NCBI GenBank assembly: GCA_965276635.1 | Contig: CBDIBC010000002.1 | Location: 310,001-374,000 of the forward strand | Source of the DNA: CBDIBC01 sp965276635 | GTDB lineage: Bacteria; Actinomycetota; Acidimicrobiia; Acidimicrobiales; Palsa-688 | Direction: 5' to 3' | DNA length: 64,000 nt | In this document: positions 26,611-34,315 of the stretch, one piece after another | How the letters are laid out: every line of letters begins with the position of its first letter | Numbering within the stretch: the stretch's first letter is position 1 | Notes under the pieces: generated by a model | Seen by the model: the letters and a program-made list of their open reading frames with translations, nothing else | What the model was told of the DNA's origin: nothing | The model's database searches: none | Made by a program: the position numbers and the translations under genes

Positions 26611-27096
26611 TCACGACTCGGTCGTGGTCGGGTGCTGCGGGCCGGTGTCGGACGGACCCGGGACCGTCCCGGGTGTGTCTCCTGCGGCGGTGGTAGTGGC
26701 CGCCGGTTCGGGGGCGGTGGCCGCCGGTTCCGGGGCGGGGGCGCCCGCCGGTTCGGGGGCGGTGGCGGCCGCCGGTTCCGGGGCGGGGGCGCCCGCCGGT
26801 TCGGGGGCGGTGGCGAGCAGGCCGAAGAGGGCCCGTCGGGTCTCCTCCAGCAACTCGGCGGCCCGGGACACCTGGGCCTCATCGCCAGAGCGGGCGATCT
26901 CCCGGGTGGCCATGGCCAGGCTGGCCCACAGGCTGCGGAGGGAGCCGGCCCCGTGATCGTGGCCTGACCCCCGCTCGTCGCGGTGATCCCGGCGGCCGGC
27001 CCGGCCGCGACCGCCCCGGGTCTCGGCCCAGCGTGGTCCGCCGGTCGGACCGCGGTGATGGTGACGATGGACGTGTGCTTCGTAGGGATGATGCAT
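26611..27096 (-). CDS. PadR-like protein lacking the winged-helix domain
   Basis: A 161-residue protein. Its first 45 residues are His/Arg/Gly-rich (MHHPYEAHVHRHHHRGPTG and an RGGRGRAGRRDH stretch), like the N-terminus of many actinobacterial PadR regulators. Residues about 55-95 (LWASLAMATREIARSGDEAQ and AAELLEETRRALFGLLA) match the C-terminal dimerisation segment of that group. The winged-helix DNA-binding domain normally between them, with its 'MHGYE' motif, is absent. The last 65 residues are Pro/Ala/Glu repeats coded by G-rich tandem DNA. The start is ATG at 27096, with PadR-like palindromes just upstream. The family call is from memory of the pattern, not a search. Confidence 0.55.
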   Translation of the reverse strand: MHHPYEAHVHRHHHRGPTGGPRWAETRGGRGRAGRRDHRDERGSGHDHGAGSLRSLWASLAMATREIARSGDEAQVSRAAELLEETRRALFGLLATAPEPAGAPAPEPAAATAPEPAGAPAPEPAATAPEPAATTTAAGDTPGTVPGPSDTGPQHPTTTES

Positions 27097-27114
27097 GTGG
27101 TTGATCCTTTCGTT

Positions 27115-27143
27115 GGATATCGGGACTATATCTCGATATATCG
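27115..27143. promoter_or_regulatory. AT-rich palindromic operator array (PadR-like)
   Basis: In a very GC-rich region this stretch is strikingly AT-rich and palindromic. It contains GATATC at 27116-27121, the inverted pair TATATC-TC-GATATA at 27127-27140 and the perfect 10-base palindrome CGATATATCG at 27134-27143. Such GATATATC-type palindromes are common PadR operators. It lies 19-47 bases upstream of the ATG at 27096 on the minus strand, so autoregulation of that gene is the simplest reading. Confidence 0.6.
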
Positions 27144-27300
27144 TTACTGACCAGAGCCAACTGCGTTCGAGCCTGGGTTGTTCCCGGTGTGTGGTCTGTC
27201 TCCGAGATGCCGTCGGTGAGGTGGGGCCGGACGGCTCGGGTTTCCTGGCGGCTCAGCCCAGGCGGCGGCTCGGTCGCCCCCCGGGTCGCCGCGCCGCGCC

Positions 27301-27472
27301 GCGGGCGGCGGTGGTGGCCGGGTGGCGGCGGTGGTGGCCGGGGCGGTGGTGGCCGGGTGGCGGCGGTGGTGGCCGGGGCGGTGGTGGCCGGGTGGCGTTG
27401 GTGGCCGCCGGGTGGCGTTGGTGGCCGCCGGGTGGCGGTGGTGGCCGCCGGGTGGCGGCCGGGTGGCGGCTG
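27301..27472. repeat. G-rich degenerate tandem repeat
   Basis: About 170 bases built from variants of GGTGGCCGGGTGGCGGC, in units of roughly 13-25 bases. It lies between the operator array and the 3' end of the nucleoside hydrolase gene. Reading frames across it give only Gly/Arg/Val low complexity, so it is probably noncoding. Runs of three or more G on the plus strand could form G-quadruplexes. Confidence 0.75.
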
Positions 27473-27487
27473 ACCGGCGGAGGCGGC

Positions 27488-28483
27488 TCAGCCCAGGCGA
27501 CACAGGGCGGCGACGACCGTGTCCCAAAAGCGGTCGGCTTCGAGACGGGCGCCGATGCAGTGGCGCCCGTTCGGATGGCGTTCGTCCACGACCGTCGTGC
27601 CCGCGGTCAGCGTCCCGGCCGTCTCCACCCCTATGGCGACGGCCATGGTCCGGACCAGGGTGGGATCGATGACGTAGGCCACGGCGCATGGGTCGTGCAC
27701 CGGGGGTCCCTGGTCGGGACCACCGGCCATCACCACTTCGGGATCGTCCCCGCCCGGCGCGGTCGGTAGTCTGCGGGCCGCTCGATTGGCCGTCCCATAG
27801 AAGGCCATGAGCTCGTCGACGAAGTGGGCTGACGCCGTTCCTATGCCGCGGATGCGGTCCTGCACGGCCGGAGTGCAGACGGCCTGGTGGGTGAGATCCA
27901 GCCCCATCATCGTCACCGGCCAGGGCTCGCCGAAGACGACGGCGGCCGCCTCCGGATCGGCGTGGATGTTGAACTCGGCGGTTGGGGTGACGTTGCCGCC
28001 CCGGGCCACGCCGCCCATGATCACCACCTGGTGCGTGGCGGCCACCATCCCCGGGTGCCGGCGTGCCGCGAGCGCCACGTTGGTGAGGGGTCCGACGGCC
28101 ACGAGCGTGACCTCCCCCGGGCGCTCCATGACGGTCCGGGCCAGGAAGTCGACGGCGTGCCCGTCGATTGGCGTCACCGTCGGCGCGATCGGGGCCGGGC
28201 CATCCAATCCGCTGTCGCCATGGATGTGACCTGCCGTCACGAGCGGCCGCAGCAACGGCCGGTCGCACCCGGGCACCACGGGGACATCGAGGCCGGCCAC
28301 GGTCGCCACGACGCAAGCGTTGTGGGTGGTTAGGTCCAGGCTCTGGTTCCCGGCCACCGTGGTTATGCCGAGCAGGTCGATGCCCGGATCGCCGGCGGCC
28401 AGCAGGATGGCCACAGCATCGTCATGGCCGGGGTCGCAGTCGAGCACGATCGGGTGGGCCGCAGGCACCGGACCAGTCTGCAC
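27488..28483 (-). CDS. Inosine-uridine-preferring nucleoside hydrolase family protein
   Basis: About 331 residues. The calcium and ribose-binding signature DCDPGHDDA is near residue 14 (usual form DxDPGxDD). Other family blocks are ITTVAGNQSLDLTTHNA, VAVGPLTNVALA, IMGGVARGGNVTPTAEFNIHADPEAA and the calcium Asp in VHDPCAVAYVID. It hydrolyses nucleosides to base plus ribose and could feed bases to the purine operons (inference). GTG at 28483 or GTG at 28468 are both possible starts; neither has a clear ribosome site. It is flanked on both sides by G-rich repeats. Confidence 0.9.
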   Translation of the reverse strand: MQTGPVPAAHPIVLDCDPGHDDAVAILLAAGDPGIDLLGITTVAGNQSLDLTTHNACVVATVAGLDVPVVPGCDRPLLRPLVTAGHIHGDSGLDGPAPIAPTVTPIDGHAVDFLARTVMERPGEVTLVAVGPLTNVALAARRHPGMVAATHQVVIMGGVARGGNVTPTAEFNIHADPEAAAVVFGEPWPVTMMGLDLTHQAVCTPAVQDRIRGIGTASAHFVDELMAFYGTANRAARRLPTAPGGDDPEVVMAGGPDQGPPVHDPCAVAYVIDPTLVRTMAVAIGVETAGTLTAGTTVVDERHPNGRHCIGARLEADRFWDTVVAALCRLG

Positions 28484-28712
28484 GCCCGCCGCCCGCCGCC
28501 CGCCGCCCGACGCCCGCCGCCCGCCGCCCGACGCCCGACGCCCGACGGTCGGTGGGGTGGCGGGTCGGTGGGGCGGGGTCGGTGGGGCGGGGTCGGTGGG
28601 GTGGCGGGTCGGTGGGGTGGCGGGTCGGTGGGGTGGCGGGTCGGTGGGGTGGCGGGTCGGTGGGGCGGGGTCGGTGGGGTGCCGGGTGGGGTGACCGTGG
28701 GGTGGTGGGGTG
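28484..28712. repeat. C-rich then G-rich tandem repeats with strong G-quadruplex potential
   Basis: Bases 28484-28546 are repeats of CCCGCCGCCCGACG type. Bases 28548-28712 are units of 14 and 16 bases based on CGGTGGGGCGGGGT and CGGTGGGGTGGCGGGT. The plus strand has many GGGG and GGG tracts separated by 1-4 bases, ideal for G-quadruplexes. The block is immediately upstream of the nucleoside hydrolase start (minus strand) and upstream of the amidase gene (plus strand), so it may sit in both promoters. Confidence 0.85.
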
Positions 28713-28846
28713 GCGCATCGTTTGCGCGATGGCCCAGGGACGTTCCTGGGGTATCGCGCGAACGATGCGAATCGATCCAGGCCGCGCCAGTAGGGTCGGG
28801 CGAGTAAGCGGCGGAGGCCGGCGCTGGCGATGGGACGGAGGACTGG

Positions 28847-30616
28847 ATGCGATCGGTTAGGACCAGATGGGGCGGGCCGGGGCGCCGCAGGAGCATCGTG
28901 CCAGGCGTCACGGTGAGCCACGGGGTGGCGGTGATCGCACTGCTGGTCGCCACGCCGGCCACGGCCGCCAGTGCCACGCCGGCCACGGCCGCCAGTGCCA
29001 CGCCGGCCGCCAGTGCCACGCCGGCCGCCACGACCCAGGCCGCCTCGCCGGCGGCCAGCACCAAGCAGGCCGCCTCGCCGGCGGCCAGCACCAAGCAGGC
29101 CGCCTCGCCGGCGGCCAGCACCAAGCAAGCCGCCCTCACGGCCCCGGCCGATAACGCAGCAGCCGTGAGCGCGGCCAATGTCGGCGCGCAGGTCCCTGTC
29201 GCCATCAGTCGGACGGCTGACGGAGCGGGGCTGGTCGTCGCTAGCACCAACGGTGCGGTGCACGCCGAGGGATCGGCGACCAACGTGGGTGACGTCGCGA
29301 ACGTGGCCATCGCCGCGCCGGTCGTCGATGTGGCCGCCACGCCGGATAACGCCGGGTACTGGCTCCTCGGCGCCGACGGTGGGGTGTTCACCGAGGGGAG
29401 TGCCGGCTACTACGGCTCGACGGGTGCCATCACGTTGACTCAGCCGGCGCTGGCCATGGTGGCGACGCCGTCGGGGCACGGGTACTGGTTTGTGGCTCGT
29501 GACGGGGGCGTGTTCACCTTCGGTGATGCGCCGTTCGAGGGCTCGACGGGGAACATCCGCTTGACCCAGCCGGTGGACGGCATGGCGGCGACCGCGTCGG
29601 GCCGCGGCTACTGGCTGGTCGCTCGGGACGGCGGTATCTTCACCTTTGGCGATGCCGGTTTCGAGGGCTCGGCCGGGAACGTGCGTCTCGCCGCGCCCAT
29701 CGTCGGCATGGCGCCGACCCCGAGCGGGCGGGGCTACTGGCTGCTCGGGCGGGACGGCGGCGTCTTCTCCTACGGCGACGCCGGCTACTTCGGGTCCCCG
29801 TCGGCCGGCGGCCGGCCGGCGGCTCCCGCAGTCGGCATCGCGGCCACCCGAGACGGGCAGGGCTACTGGGTCCTGCTCGGCAACGGCCAGGTGCTCTCCT
29901 ATGGCGACGCCAGCGCACTGGCCACGTCGAACGTGGCCAGCGTCGGGTCGTCGCTCGTGGGGCAGGTGGTGACGGTCGATCCGGGCCACGACGGTGGCAA
30001 TGGCGCCGACCCGGCTTACATCAACCACCTGGTGCCGTCCGGGCCGGGTCACATCAAGGCGTGCGACACGGTCGGCACGGAGACGCCGGCCGGCTACAGC
30101 GAGCACGCCTTCAACTTCGATGTGGTCACACGCCTGGCCGCCGACCTCCGGGCCCGTGGTGCGACCGTGGTGCTGACCCGGAGCAACGACACCGGCGTCG
30201 GGCCGTGCGTGGACCAGCGGGCGGCCATCGGGAACCAGGCGCGCTCGGACGCCGCGGTCTCGGTGCACGCGGACGGTGGCCCTACCGGTGGGCGCGGGTT
30301 CGCGGTCTTGGAGCCGGCCCTGTTCCCCGGGTACAACGATGCGGTGGTCCCAGGCTCCGATGTGCTCGGAGCCGACATCCGGACGGCGTTCGCGGTCGGC
30401 ACGCCGATGCCCCTGTCGGACTACGACGGAGCGAACGGTCTCGCCGTGCGCAGCGATCTCCGCGGGCTGAACCTGTCGACGGTGCCGAAGGTTCTCATCG
30501 AGTGCGGCAACATGCAGAACGGCACGGACGCCGGGCTGCTCGAGTCGCCCACGTTCCGGCAGCAGGCGGCAGATGCGCTCACCGGCGGCTTCTCCAGCTA
30601 CCTGCTGGCCTACTGA
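28847..30616 (+). CDS. Secreted N-acetylmuramoyl-L-alanine amidase with GYW-DGG-F repeat domain
   Basis: A 589-residue exported cell-wall hydrolase. Residues 1-45 hold a signal peptide (Arg-rich start, then VAVIALLVATPATAA). Residues 45-100 are Ala/Pro/Ser/Lys-rich linker repeats. Residues about 110-365 carry roughly six repeats of the form GYWL-x3-DGGVF-x2-G-A-x3-GS, a probable beta-propeller-like domain frequent in Acidimicrobiia. Residues 370-589 are an Amidase_3 domain: zinc ligands in VDPGHDGG, EHAFNFDVV and VSVHADGG, and the catalytic Glu in LIECGNMQN. It would cleave peptide stems from glycan. The ATG at 28847 follows ACGGAGGA. It is monocistronic. Confidence 0.92.
   Translation: MRSVRTRWGGPGRRRSIVPGVTVSHGVAVIALLVATPATAASATPATAASATPAASATPAATTQAASPAASTKQAASPAASTKQAASPAASTKQAALTAPADNAAAVSAANVGAQVPVAISRTADGAGLVVASTNGAVHAEGSATNVGDVANVAIAAPVVDVAATPDNAGYWLLGADGGVFTEGSAGYYGSTGAITLTQPALAMVATPSGHGYWFVARDGGVFTFGDAPFEGSTGNIRLTQPVDGMAATASGRGYWLVARDGGIFTFGDAGFEGSAGNVRLAAPIVGMAPTPSGRGYWLLGRDGGVFSYGDAGYFGSPSAGGRPAAPAVGIAATRDGQGYWVLLGNGQVLSYGDASALATSNVASVGSSLVGQVVTVDPGHDGGNGADPAYINHLVPSGPGHIKACDTVGTETPAGYSEHAFNFDVVTRLAADLRARGATVVLTRSNDTGVGPCVDQRAAIGNQARSDAAVSVHADGGPTGGRGFAVLEPALFPGYNDAVVPGSDVLGADIRTAFAVGTPMPLSDYDGANGLAVRSDLRGLNLSTVPKVLIECGNMQNGTDAGLLESPTFRQQAADALTGGFSSYLLAY
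29039..29128 (+). repeat. Three tandem 30-bp repeats in the amidase linker
   Basis: Three head-to-tail copies of a 30-base unit coding AASPAASTKQ, at 29039-29068, 29069-29098 and 29099-29128. The first two are identical and the third differs by one base. They extend the Ala/Pro/Lys linker between signal peptide and repeat domain, and copy number may vary between strains without breaking the frame. Confidence 0.92.
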
Positions 30617-30790
30617 CAGCCGCCATGGACGAGCCCTAGCTCGCCGACGGCCAGCTTACCGACCCCGAGTCCCCCGACCCGTAGCCCGCCCACCCGGAGC
30701 CCGGCGACGAAGGACGGGTGCCGACCCGCTGGGGACCCGGCTGCCCTGCTCCGCATCACCGGCAAGGCGCCGCTGGTCTGCGCTGCGCCG

Positions 30791-30852
30791 CTGGGCGCCG
30801 CCGGGTAGGCGCCCAGCTCCGGCCGGCGACGGCGGCGCGCCTATGCGCCGCC
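30791..30852. terminator. Paired hairpins between convergent genes (probable bidirectional terminator)
   Basis: The 336-base gap 30617-30952 separates the convergent amidase and Rv2466c-like genes. It holds two perfect hairpins: CTGGGCGCC (30791-30799) with GGCGCCCAG (30808-30816), and GGCGGCGC (30831-30838) with GCGCCGCC (30845-30852). No T-run follows, but such GC-rich stem pairs are common terminators in actinobacteria. Nothing else was seen in the gap. Confidence 0.6.
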
Positions 30853-30952
30853 GCGCCTATGCGCCGCCGCACCGTCTCGTCGGCGGCCGGCGCGGCCACC
30901 GCCTGGCGCAGCATCTCCGGGGACTGGTTGGGCAGCCTTCCCAGTGTGCCGG

Positions 30953-31567
30953 TCAGTCGAAGATGGGGTCGCGGGTCCGGCTGCGCTTGAGCTCGAAGAA
31001 GCCGTCGGTTCCGGCGACCGCCATCACACCGTCCCACAGCCGTCCGGCGGCCTCGCCGCGAGGGATGGGGCTCACCACGGGACCGAAGAACGCCACTCCT
31101 TGGCTGTGGATGACCGGAGTGCCCACCTCGTCGCCGACGGCATCCATGCCGGCGTGGTGCGACTCGGCCAGGGCCTTGTCGTAGGTGGTTGACTCGGCCG
31201 CGTCGGCCAGCTCCACCGGGAGGCCTACCTCTTCGAGCGCCTCCACGAAGGTGGCGTTCGCGCGCGGCTTCTTCTCCAGGTGGAAGCGGTTCCCGAGGGC
31301 GGTGTACAGCGGGAGCAGCACCTTGTCCCCGTGCGCCTGGGCGGCGGCGATGCAGATCCGCACCGGACCCCAACCCTCGTCAAGCAGGGTTCGGTAGCTC
31401 TCGGGCAGGTCCTCCTTGGTGGAGTTCAAGTACGAGAGCGACATCACGTGCCAGCGCACGTCAATGGTCCGAACCTCTTCCACCTCCAGGATCCACCGGG
31501 AGGCGATCCAGGCCCAGGGGCAGATGGGATCGAACCAGAAGTCGGCACTGTCACGTTCGTCGGCCAT
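30953..31567 (-). CDS. Rv2466c-like mycothiol-dependent nitroreductase/DsbA-fold protein
   Basis: A 204-residue DsbA-fold protein, very similar end to end to mycobacterial Rv2466c as I recall it: ADFWFDPICPWAW, SRWILEVEEVRTIDVRWHVMS, GWGPVRICIAAAQAHG, a LYTALGNRFH block, ESHHAGMDAVGDEVGTP, GVAFFGPVVSPIPRGE and the FFELKRSRT end. Rv2466c uses mycothiol and a CPWC active site. Here the motif is CPWA (Cys16, Ala19), so the resolving Cys is lost and a monothiol mechanism is expected. The ATG at 31567 was chosen because it aligns with the family N-terminus; the frame runs upstream without conservation. Confidence 0.88.
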   Translation of the reverse strand: MADERDSADFWFDPICPWAWIASRWILEVEEVRTIDVRWHVMSLSYLNSTKEDLPESYRTLLDEGWGPVRICIAAAQAHGDKVLLPLYTALGNRFHLEKKPRANATFVEALEEVGLPVELADAAESTTYDKALAESHHAGMDAVGDEVGTPVIHSQGVAFFGPVVSPIPRGEAAGRLWDGVMAVAGTDGFFELKRSRTRDPIFD

Positions 31568-31752
31568 GACCCAGGAGAACCCCGCACCATGCCGGTTGAT
31601 TCCACGCGACGGTGAGCGGTGTGGGAGGAAGGGGGTTGTCGCCGTCACACCTTGCGGCCATGATGGGGACGTCCCTTCTCGTCGGTGCGTTGGCTGCGCC
31701 GGCCACCCTCGCCGGCCGACGCCGCTCCCCACCGCGAATCGAGGGAGGACAC

Positions 31753-32130
31753 ATGTCCCGAAGCATCGATCTGTTCATCGACGCGCCGCTGGCCGTCGAC
31801 GAGTTGGCCGCGACCCTGCAGCGCGTCACCGGCTTCTGCTTCTCTGAGCGTCCCGAGGGGGGCTGGGAGCTGGAGGAGGGCGACGTGCGCGCCCGGCTCT
31901 CCGAGCACCACTACGTGGACGACGGGAACCTGTTGCTGAGCCGCTATCGCTACGTGCTCTCGGCGCGCGCGCCGTCCGACGCCCGCCTGGCCGACCACCC
32001 GGCGGTGCTGGTCCTCCGTGACCTCATGCAGACCCTGCACCGGGACAGCCCCATGCCCGTCCTCATGGTCCTCGACCTCCAGCGTCGCCTGACGGTGACG
32101 TCGGCCGGACCCGGCCAGACGGCATCATGA
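31753..32130 (+). CDS. Conserved hypothetical protein, unknown
   Basis: A 125-residue soluble acidic protein with alternating strand and helix pattern (SIDLFIDAPLAVDELAATL, a GWELEEGDVRARLSEHHYVD segment, LLLSRYRYVLSARAP). No family is recognised. The ATG at 31753 is preceded by GAGGGAGGAC, an excellent ribosome site, which decides the start although the frame is open further upstream. It ends in an ATGA overlap with the nuclease-like gene, so the two are co-translated. A toxin-immunity or regulatory partnership with that neighbour is possible but unproven. Confidence 0.75.
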   Translation: MSRSIDLFIDAPLAVDELAATLQRVTGFCFSERPEGGWELEEGDVRARLSEHHYVDDGNLLLSRYRYVLSARAPSDARLADHPAVLVLRDLMQTLHRDSPMPVLMVLDLQRRLTVTSAGPGQTAS

Positions 32131-32705
32131 CGATCGATCGTCGGCCGGCCGCGGATGACACGACGTGGGTCGGCATCGACGGGCGGATGGCCGCATGTGG
32201 GGTACGCCACGCACCGGGTGCCGGGCGCCTGATCGAGGAGGAGCGCCGCCTCAGCCACACCGAGTTGGCGGTGGCCCAGCGGTTGGCGTCCGACGGACAC
32301 GATGTGCGATCTCTGCCGGAGCGTCCTGGCCAGGGCCCGGTTTCCGACCTTTCCGTCTGCGGGCGGCCGGTGGAGGTGAAGTCGTGGCTGCCGCTCGACG
32401 CTCGCAACGGTCGGGCGCCGACCGCTCGCTCGGTGTACAACAAGCTGCGCTCGGCCCGGGACCAGGCCGACACCACCGTCCTCTACGCCGGCGACAGCGG
32501 GCTGACCCGCCATGCCGCGGAAGCAGGGGTGGCCCACTTCGTCGCCGATGGTCGCTGCGGTGCCATCACCGCCGTCCGCATCCTCGGGGATGGGTTCGAC
32601 CTGGCTTGGCGGCGGGACTCGGCTCGCGACCTGGCTACGGACTTGGACCGCGGGCACCGACACGCGTCGCGCCACCCCGACCCCGAGATCGGGTTGGGGT
32701 TGTGA
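32127..32705 (+). CDS. Putative PD-(D/E)XK nuclease-like protein (CdiA-CT tRNase-like domain)
   Basis: A 192-residue protein. Its middle, residues about 44-140, resembles the C-terminal tRNase domain of some CdiA/MuF-type toxins: HTELAVAQRLASDGHDV, then SDLSVCGRPVEVKSW giving Asp74 and Glu83-X-Lys85 in PD-(D/E)XK spacing, then a SVYNKLRSARDQADTTVLY helix-strand block like the usual NKI...QAD...VL pattern. No secretion domain is attached. The ATG overlaps the previous stop (ATGA). The catalytic triad is visible but the family call is from pattern memory; a housekeeping nuclease or nucleic-acid-binding protein is an alternative. Confidence 0.5.
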   Translation: MTIDRRPAADDTTWVGIDGRMAACGVRHAPGAGRLIEEERRLSHTELAVAQRLASDGHDVRSLPERPGQGPVSDLSVCGRPVEVKSWLPLDARNGRAPTARSVYNKLRSARDQADTTVLYAGDSGLTRHAAEAGVAHFVADGRCGAITAVRILGDGFDLAWRRDSARDLATDLDRGHRHASRHPDPEIGLGL

Positions 32706-32894
32706 CTGCGGAGAGATCTTTTGGCCACGCTACGAGACCGTAGGTACACAAAGAGTACGACTAATATTGCCAAGTGGGGCGAAAACGGAGTACAACCCAC
32801 ATGTCATCGTATTCTCGGTGATCCGGACCTCATCGGTTCGCGAATCGATCTGGGCCAGATGCGGGCTCGCTCGGTGCGTCGAAGGGAGACGGTC
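32706..32894 (+). promoter_or_regulatory. AT-rich leader/promoter of the GAF-EAL gene
   Basis: A 189-base gap before the GAF-EAL gene. Bases 32740-32775 are unusually AT-rich for this genome and carry GTAC at 32744-32747, 32755-32758 and 32790-32793, with the first two framing ACAAAGA as a short dyad. This suggests a promoter or regulator site and a long 5' leader. Confidence 0.4.
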
Positions 32895-34214
32895 GTGCTC
32901 GACTATCTGGGGCGGCTGGAAGGGGAGATCACCGCCAGCGCCGACCCCATCTTGACCATGCGTCGGATCCTCGACGGCGTGCTGGCCCTCGTCGATCAGG
33001 CGGACGGCGCCGCCATTGCCCTGTGCGACGGCGAGGACCTGGTGTTGGCCGCCGCCGCCGGCTCCCTCCGGCCCCACCTGGGCTTGCGGGTGCCGGTGGC
33101 ATCGAGCCTCGCCGGTTTGGCCGTGCGTTCGGGGCGCGCCGCGCGGACTGAAGACGGCCACCACGATCAGCGGGCCGACAGGGAGGCGTGCGTTCGGTTG
33201 CAGGTCCGATCGGTCATCGCCGTGCCGTTGTCGGGTCGGGGCGAGGTGCTGGGTTCGTTGTCGGTGACGGCGGCCCGGTCGGCGGCGCTCACCGACGAGC
33301 AGGCCGCCGATCTGGAGGGATTGTCGGCGTTCATCGGTGCCACGGTGGCATCCGCAGAGGAGATGGCCAGTCGGACCCGGGAGGTCCTGTCCGCCATCGA
33401 CCGCGTCCGTCACCCCGCAGGCAGCGTGTCGCGCTTCGTGGCCGACATCCTGCAACCGGGGACGTCGGTGCGGGTGGAGGAGCACCATCGCGTGGCCGAG
33501 GCGCTCCGCACCGGATCGATGGAGATGGTGTACCAGCCCATCGTCGACCTGCGATCCCGGGAGGTGTCCGGCGTGGAGGCCCTGGCCCGTTTCGCCGGTG
33601 GCGGCCCACCGGATATCTGGTTCGCCGAGGCCCACCGGGCCGGGCTCGGTCCCGACCTCGAGCTGGTGGCGGCGGCCAAGGCCCTGGACGCGCTCCCGTT
33701 GTTGCCTCCGGACATGGACGTCGGCGTGAACGTGGGGCCGGTCACCGCCGCCGATCCCCGCCTCCTGTCCCTGCTCGACGGCTGCGACAGCCGGAGGGTG
33801 ATCATCGAGCTGACCGAGCACGATGTGATCGACGACTACGTGGCGATGGCCCACACGCTCGGACAAGCCCGTCTCCGCGGCGCCCGCATTGCCGTCGACG
33901 ACACCGGCGCCGGCTACGCCGGCTTCTCCCACATCCTCCGCCTGACACCCGACGTCATCAAGATCGACCGGGGCCTGACCACCGGCATCCACGGCGATCC
34001 CGTCCGTCAGGCCCTGGCCGGTGGGGTGGTGGACGTTGCCGCGGCCATCGGGGCGACGGTGGTGGCCGAGGGCGTGGAGACCGGCGACGAGTGCCGCACG
34101 GTCGAGGCGCTCGGCATCGACCAGGTCCAAGGCTACTACTTCGGCCGGCCGGCGCCCCTTGACCAGCTCCCCCGGACCCGGCGGGCGGTGCAGCACTGCC
34201 TGGGCGCCGCGTGA
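32895..34214 (+). CDS. GAF-EAL cyclic-di-GMP phosphodiesterase
   Basis: About 439 residues. An N-terminal GAF-type sensor domain (residues about 15-165, with ILDGVLALVDQADGAAIAL and RSVIAVPLSGRGEVLGSLSV) precedes an EAL domain (about 205-435). All catalytic EAL residues are visible: Glu in VEALARF, Asn in VGVNVGP, Glu in IIELTEHD, the Asp pair in VDDTGAG, Lys in VIKIDRGL, Glu in VAEGVET and Gln in VQGYYFGRP. It should hydrolyse c-di-GMP to pGpG. There is no GGDEF domain. The GTG at 32895 follows GAAGGGAGAC, better than the upstream TTG at 32721 or ATG at 32859, though those stay possible. Confidence 0.88.
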   Translation: MLDYLGRLEGEITASADPILTMRRILDGVLALVDQADGAAIALCDGEDLVLAAAAGSLRPHLGLRVPVASSLAGLAVRSGRAARTEDGHHDQRADREACVRLQVRSVIAVPLSGRGEVLGSLSVTAARSAALTDEQAADLEGLSAFIGATVASAEEMASRTREVLSAIDRVRHPAGSVSRFVADILQPGTSVRVEEHHRVAEALRTGSMEMVYQPIVDLRSREVSGVEALARFAGGGPPDIWFAEAHRAGLGPDLELVAAAKALDALPLLPPDMDVGVNVGPVTAADPRLLSLLDGCDSRRVIIELTEHDVIDDYVAMAHTLGQARLRGARIAVDDTGAGYAGFSHILRLTPDVIKIDRGLTTGIHGDPVRQALAGGVVDVAAAIGATVVAEGVETGDECRTVEALGIDQVQGYYFGRPAPLDQLPRTRRAVQHCLGAA

Positions 34215-34315
34215 CCTCGACCACGGCGGCGAGTTGCCGTCGGGTCTCCTGGTCCTGTCGGGGGAGTGGGTAGGAGCAGCTGGTCGGCACATCCGCTGCG
34301 CGAAGCTGCCGGGCG

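Noticed and set aside
28484..28712. Possible CRISPR array
   Set aside because: Units are contiguous with no unique spacers, so they are tandem repeats, not CRISPR repeats; no cas genes are nearby.
27500..30268. A 926-residue minus-strand frame running from the nucleoside hydrolase through the amidase gene
   Set aside because: Only the last 331 residues are a real protein. The rest is the antisense of the amidase and repeats.
30620..30952. Small plus-strand frames after the amidase
   Set aside because: Arg/Pro-rich translations that cover two clear hairpins; no start site or family pattern.
31612..31752. Signal-peptide-like extension of the 31753 gene
   Set aside because: The upstream frame has a hydrophobic stretch, but the strong GAGGGAGGAC site sits before the ATG at 31753, and the downstream protein looks soluble.
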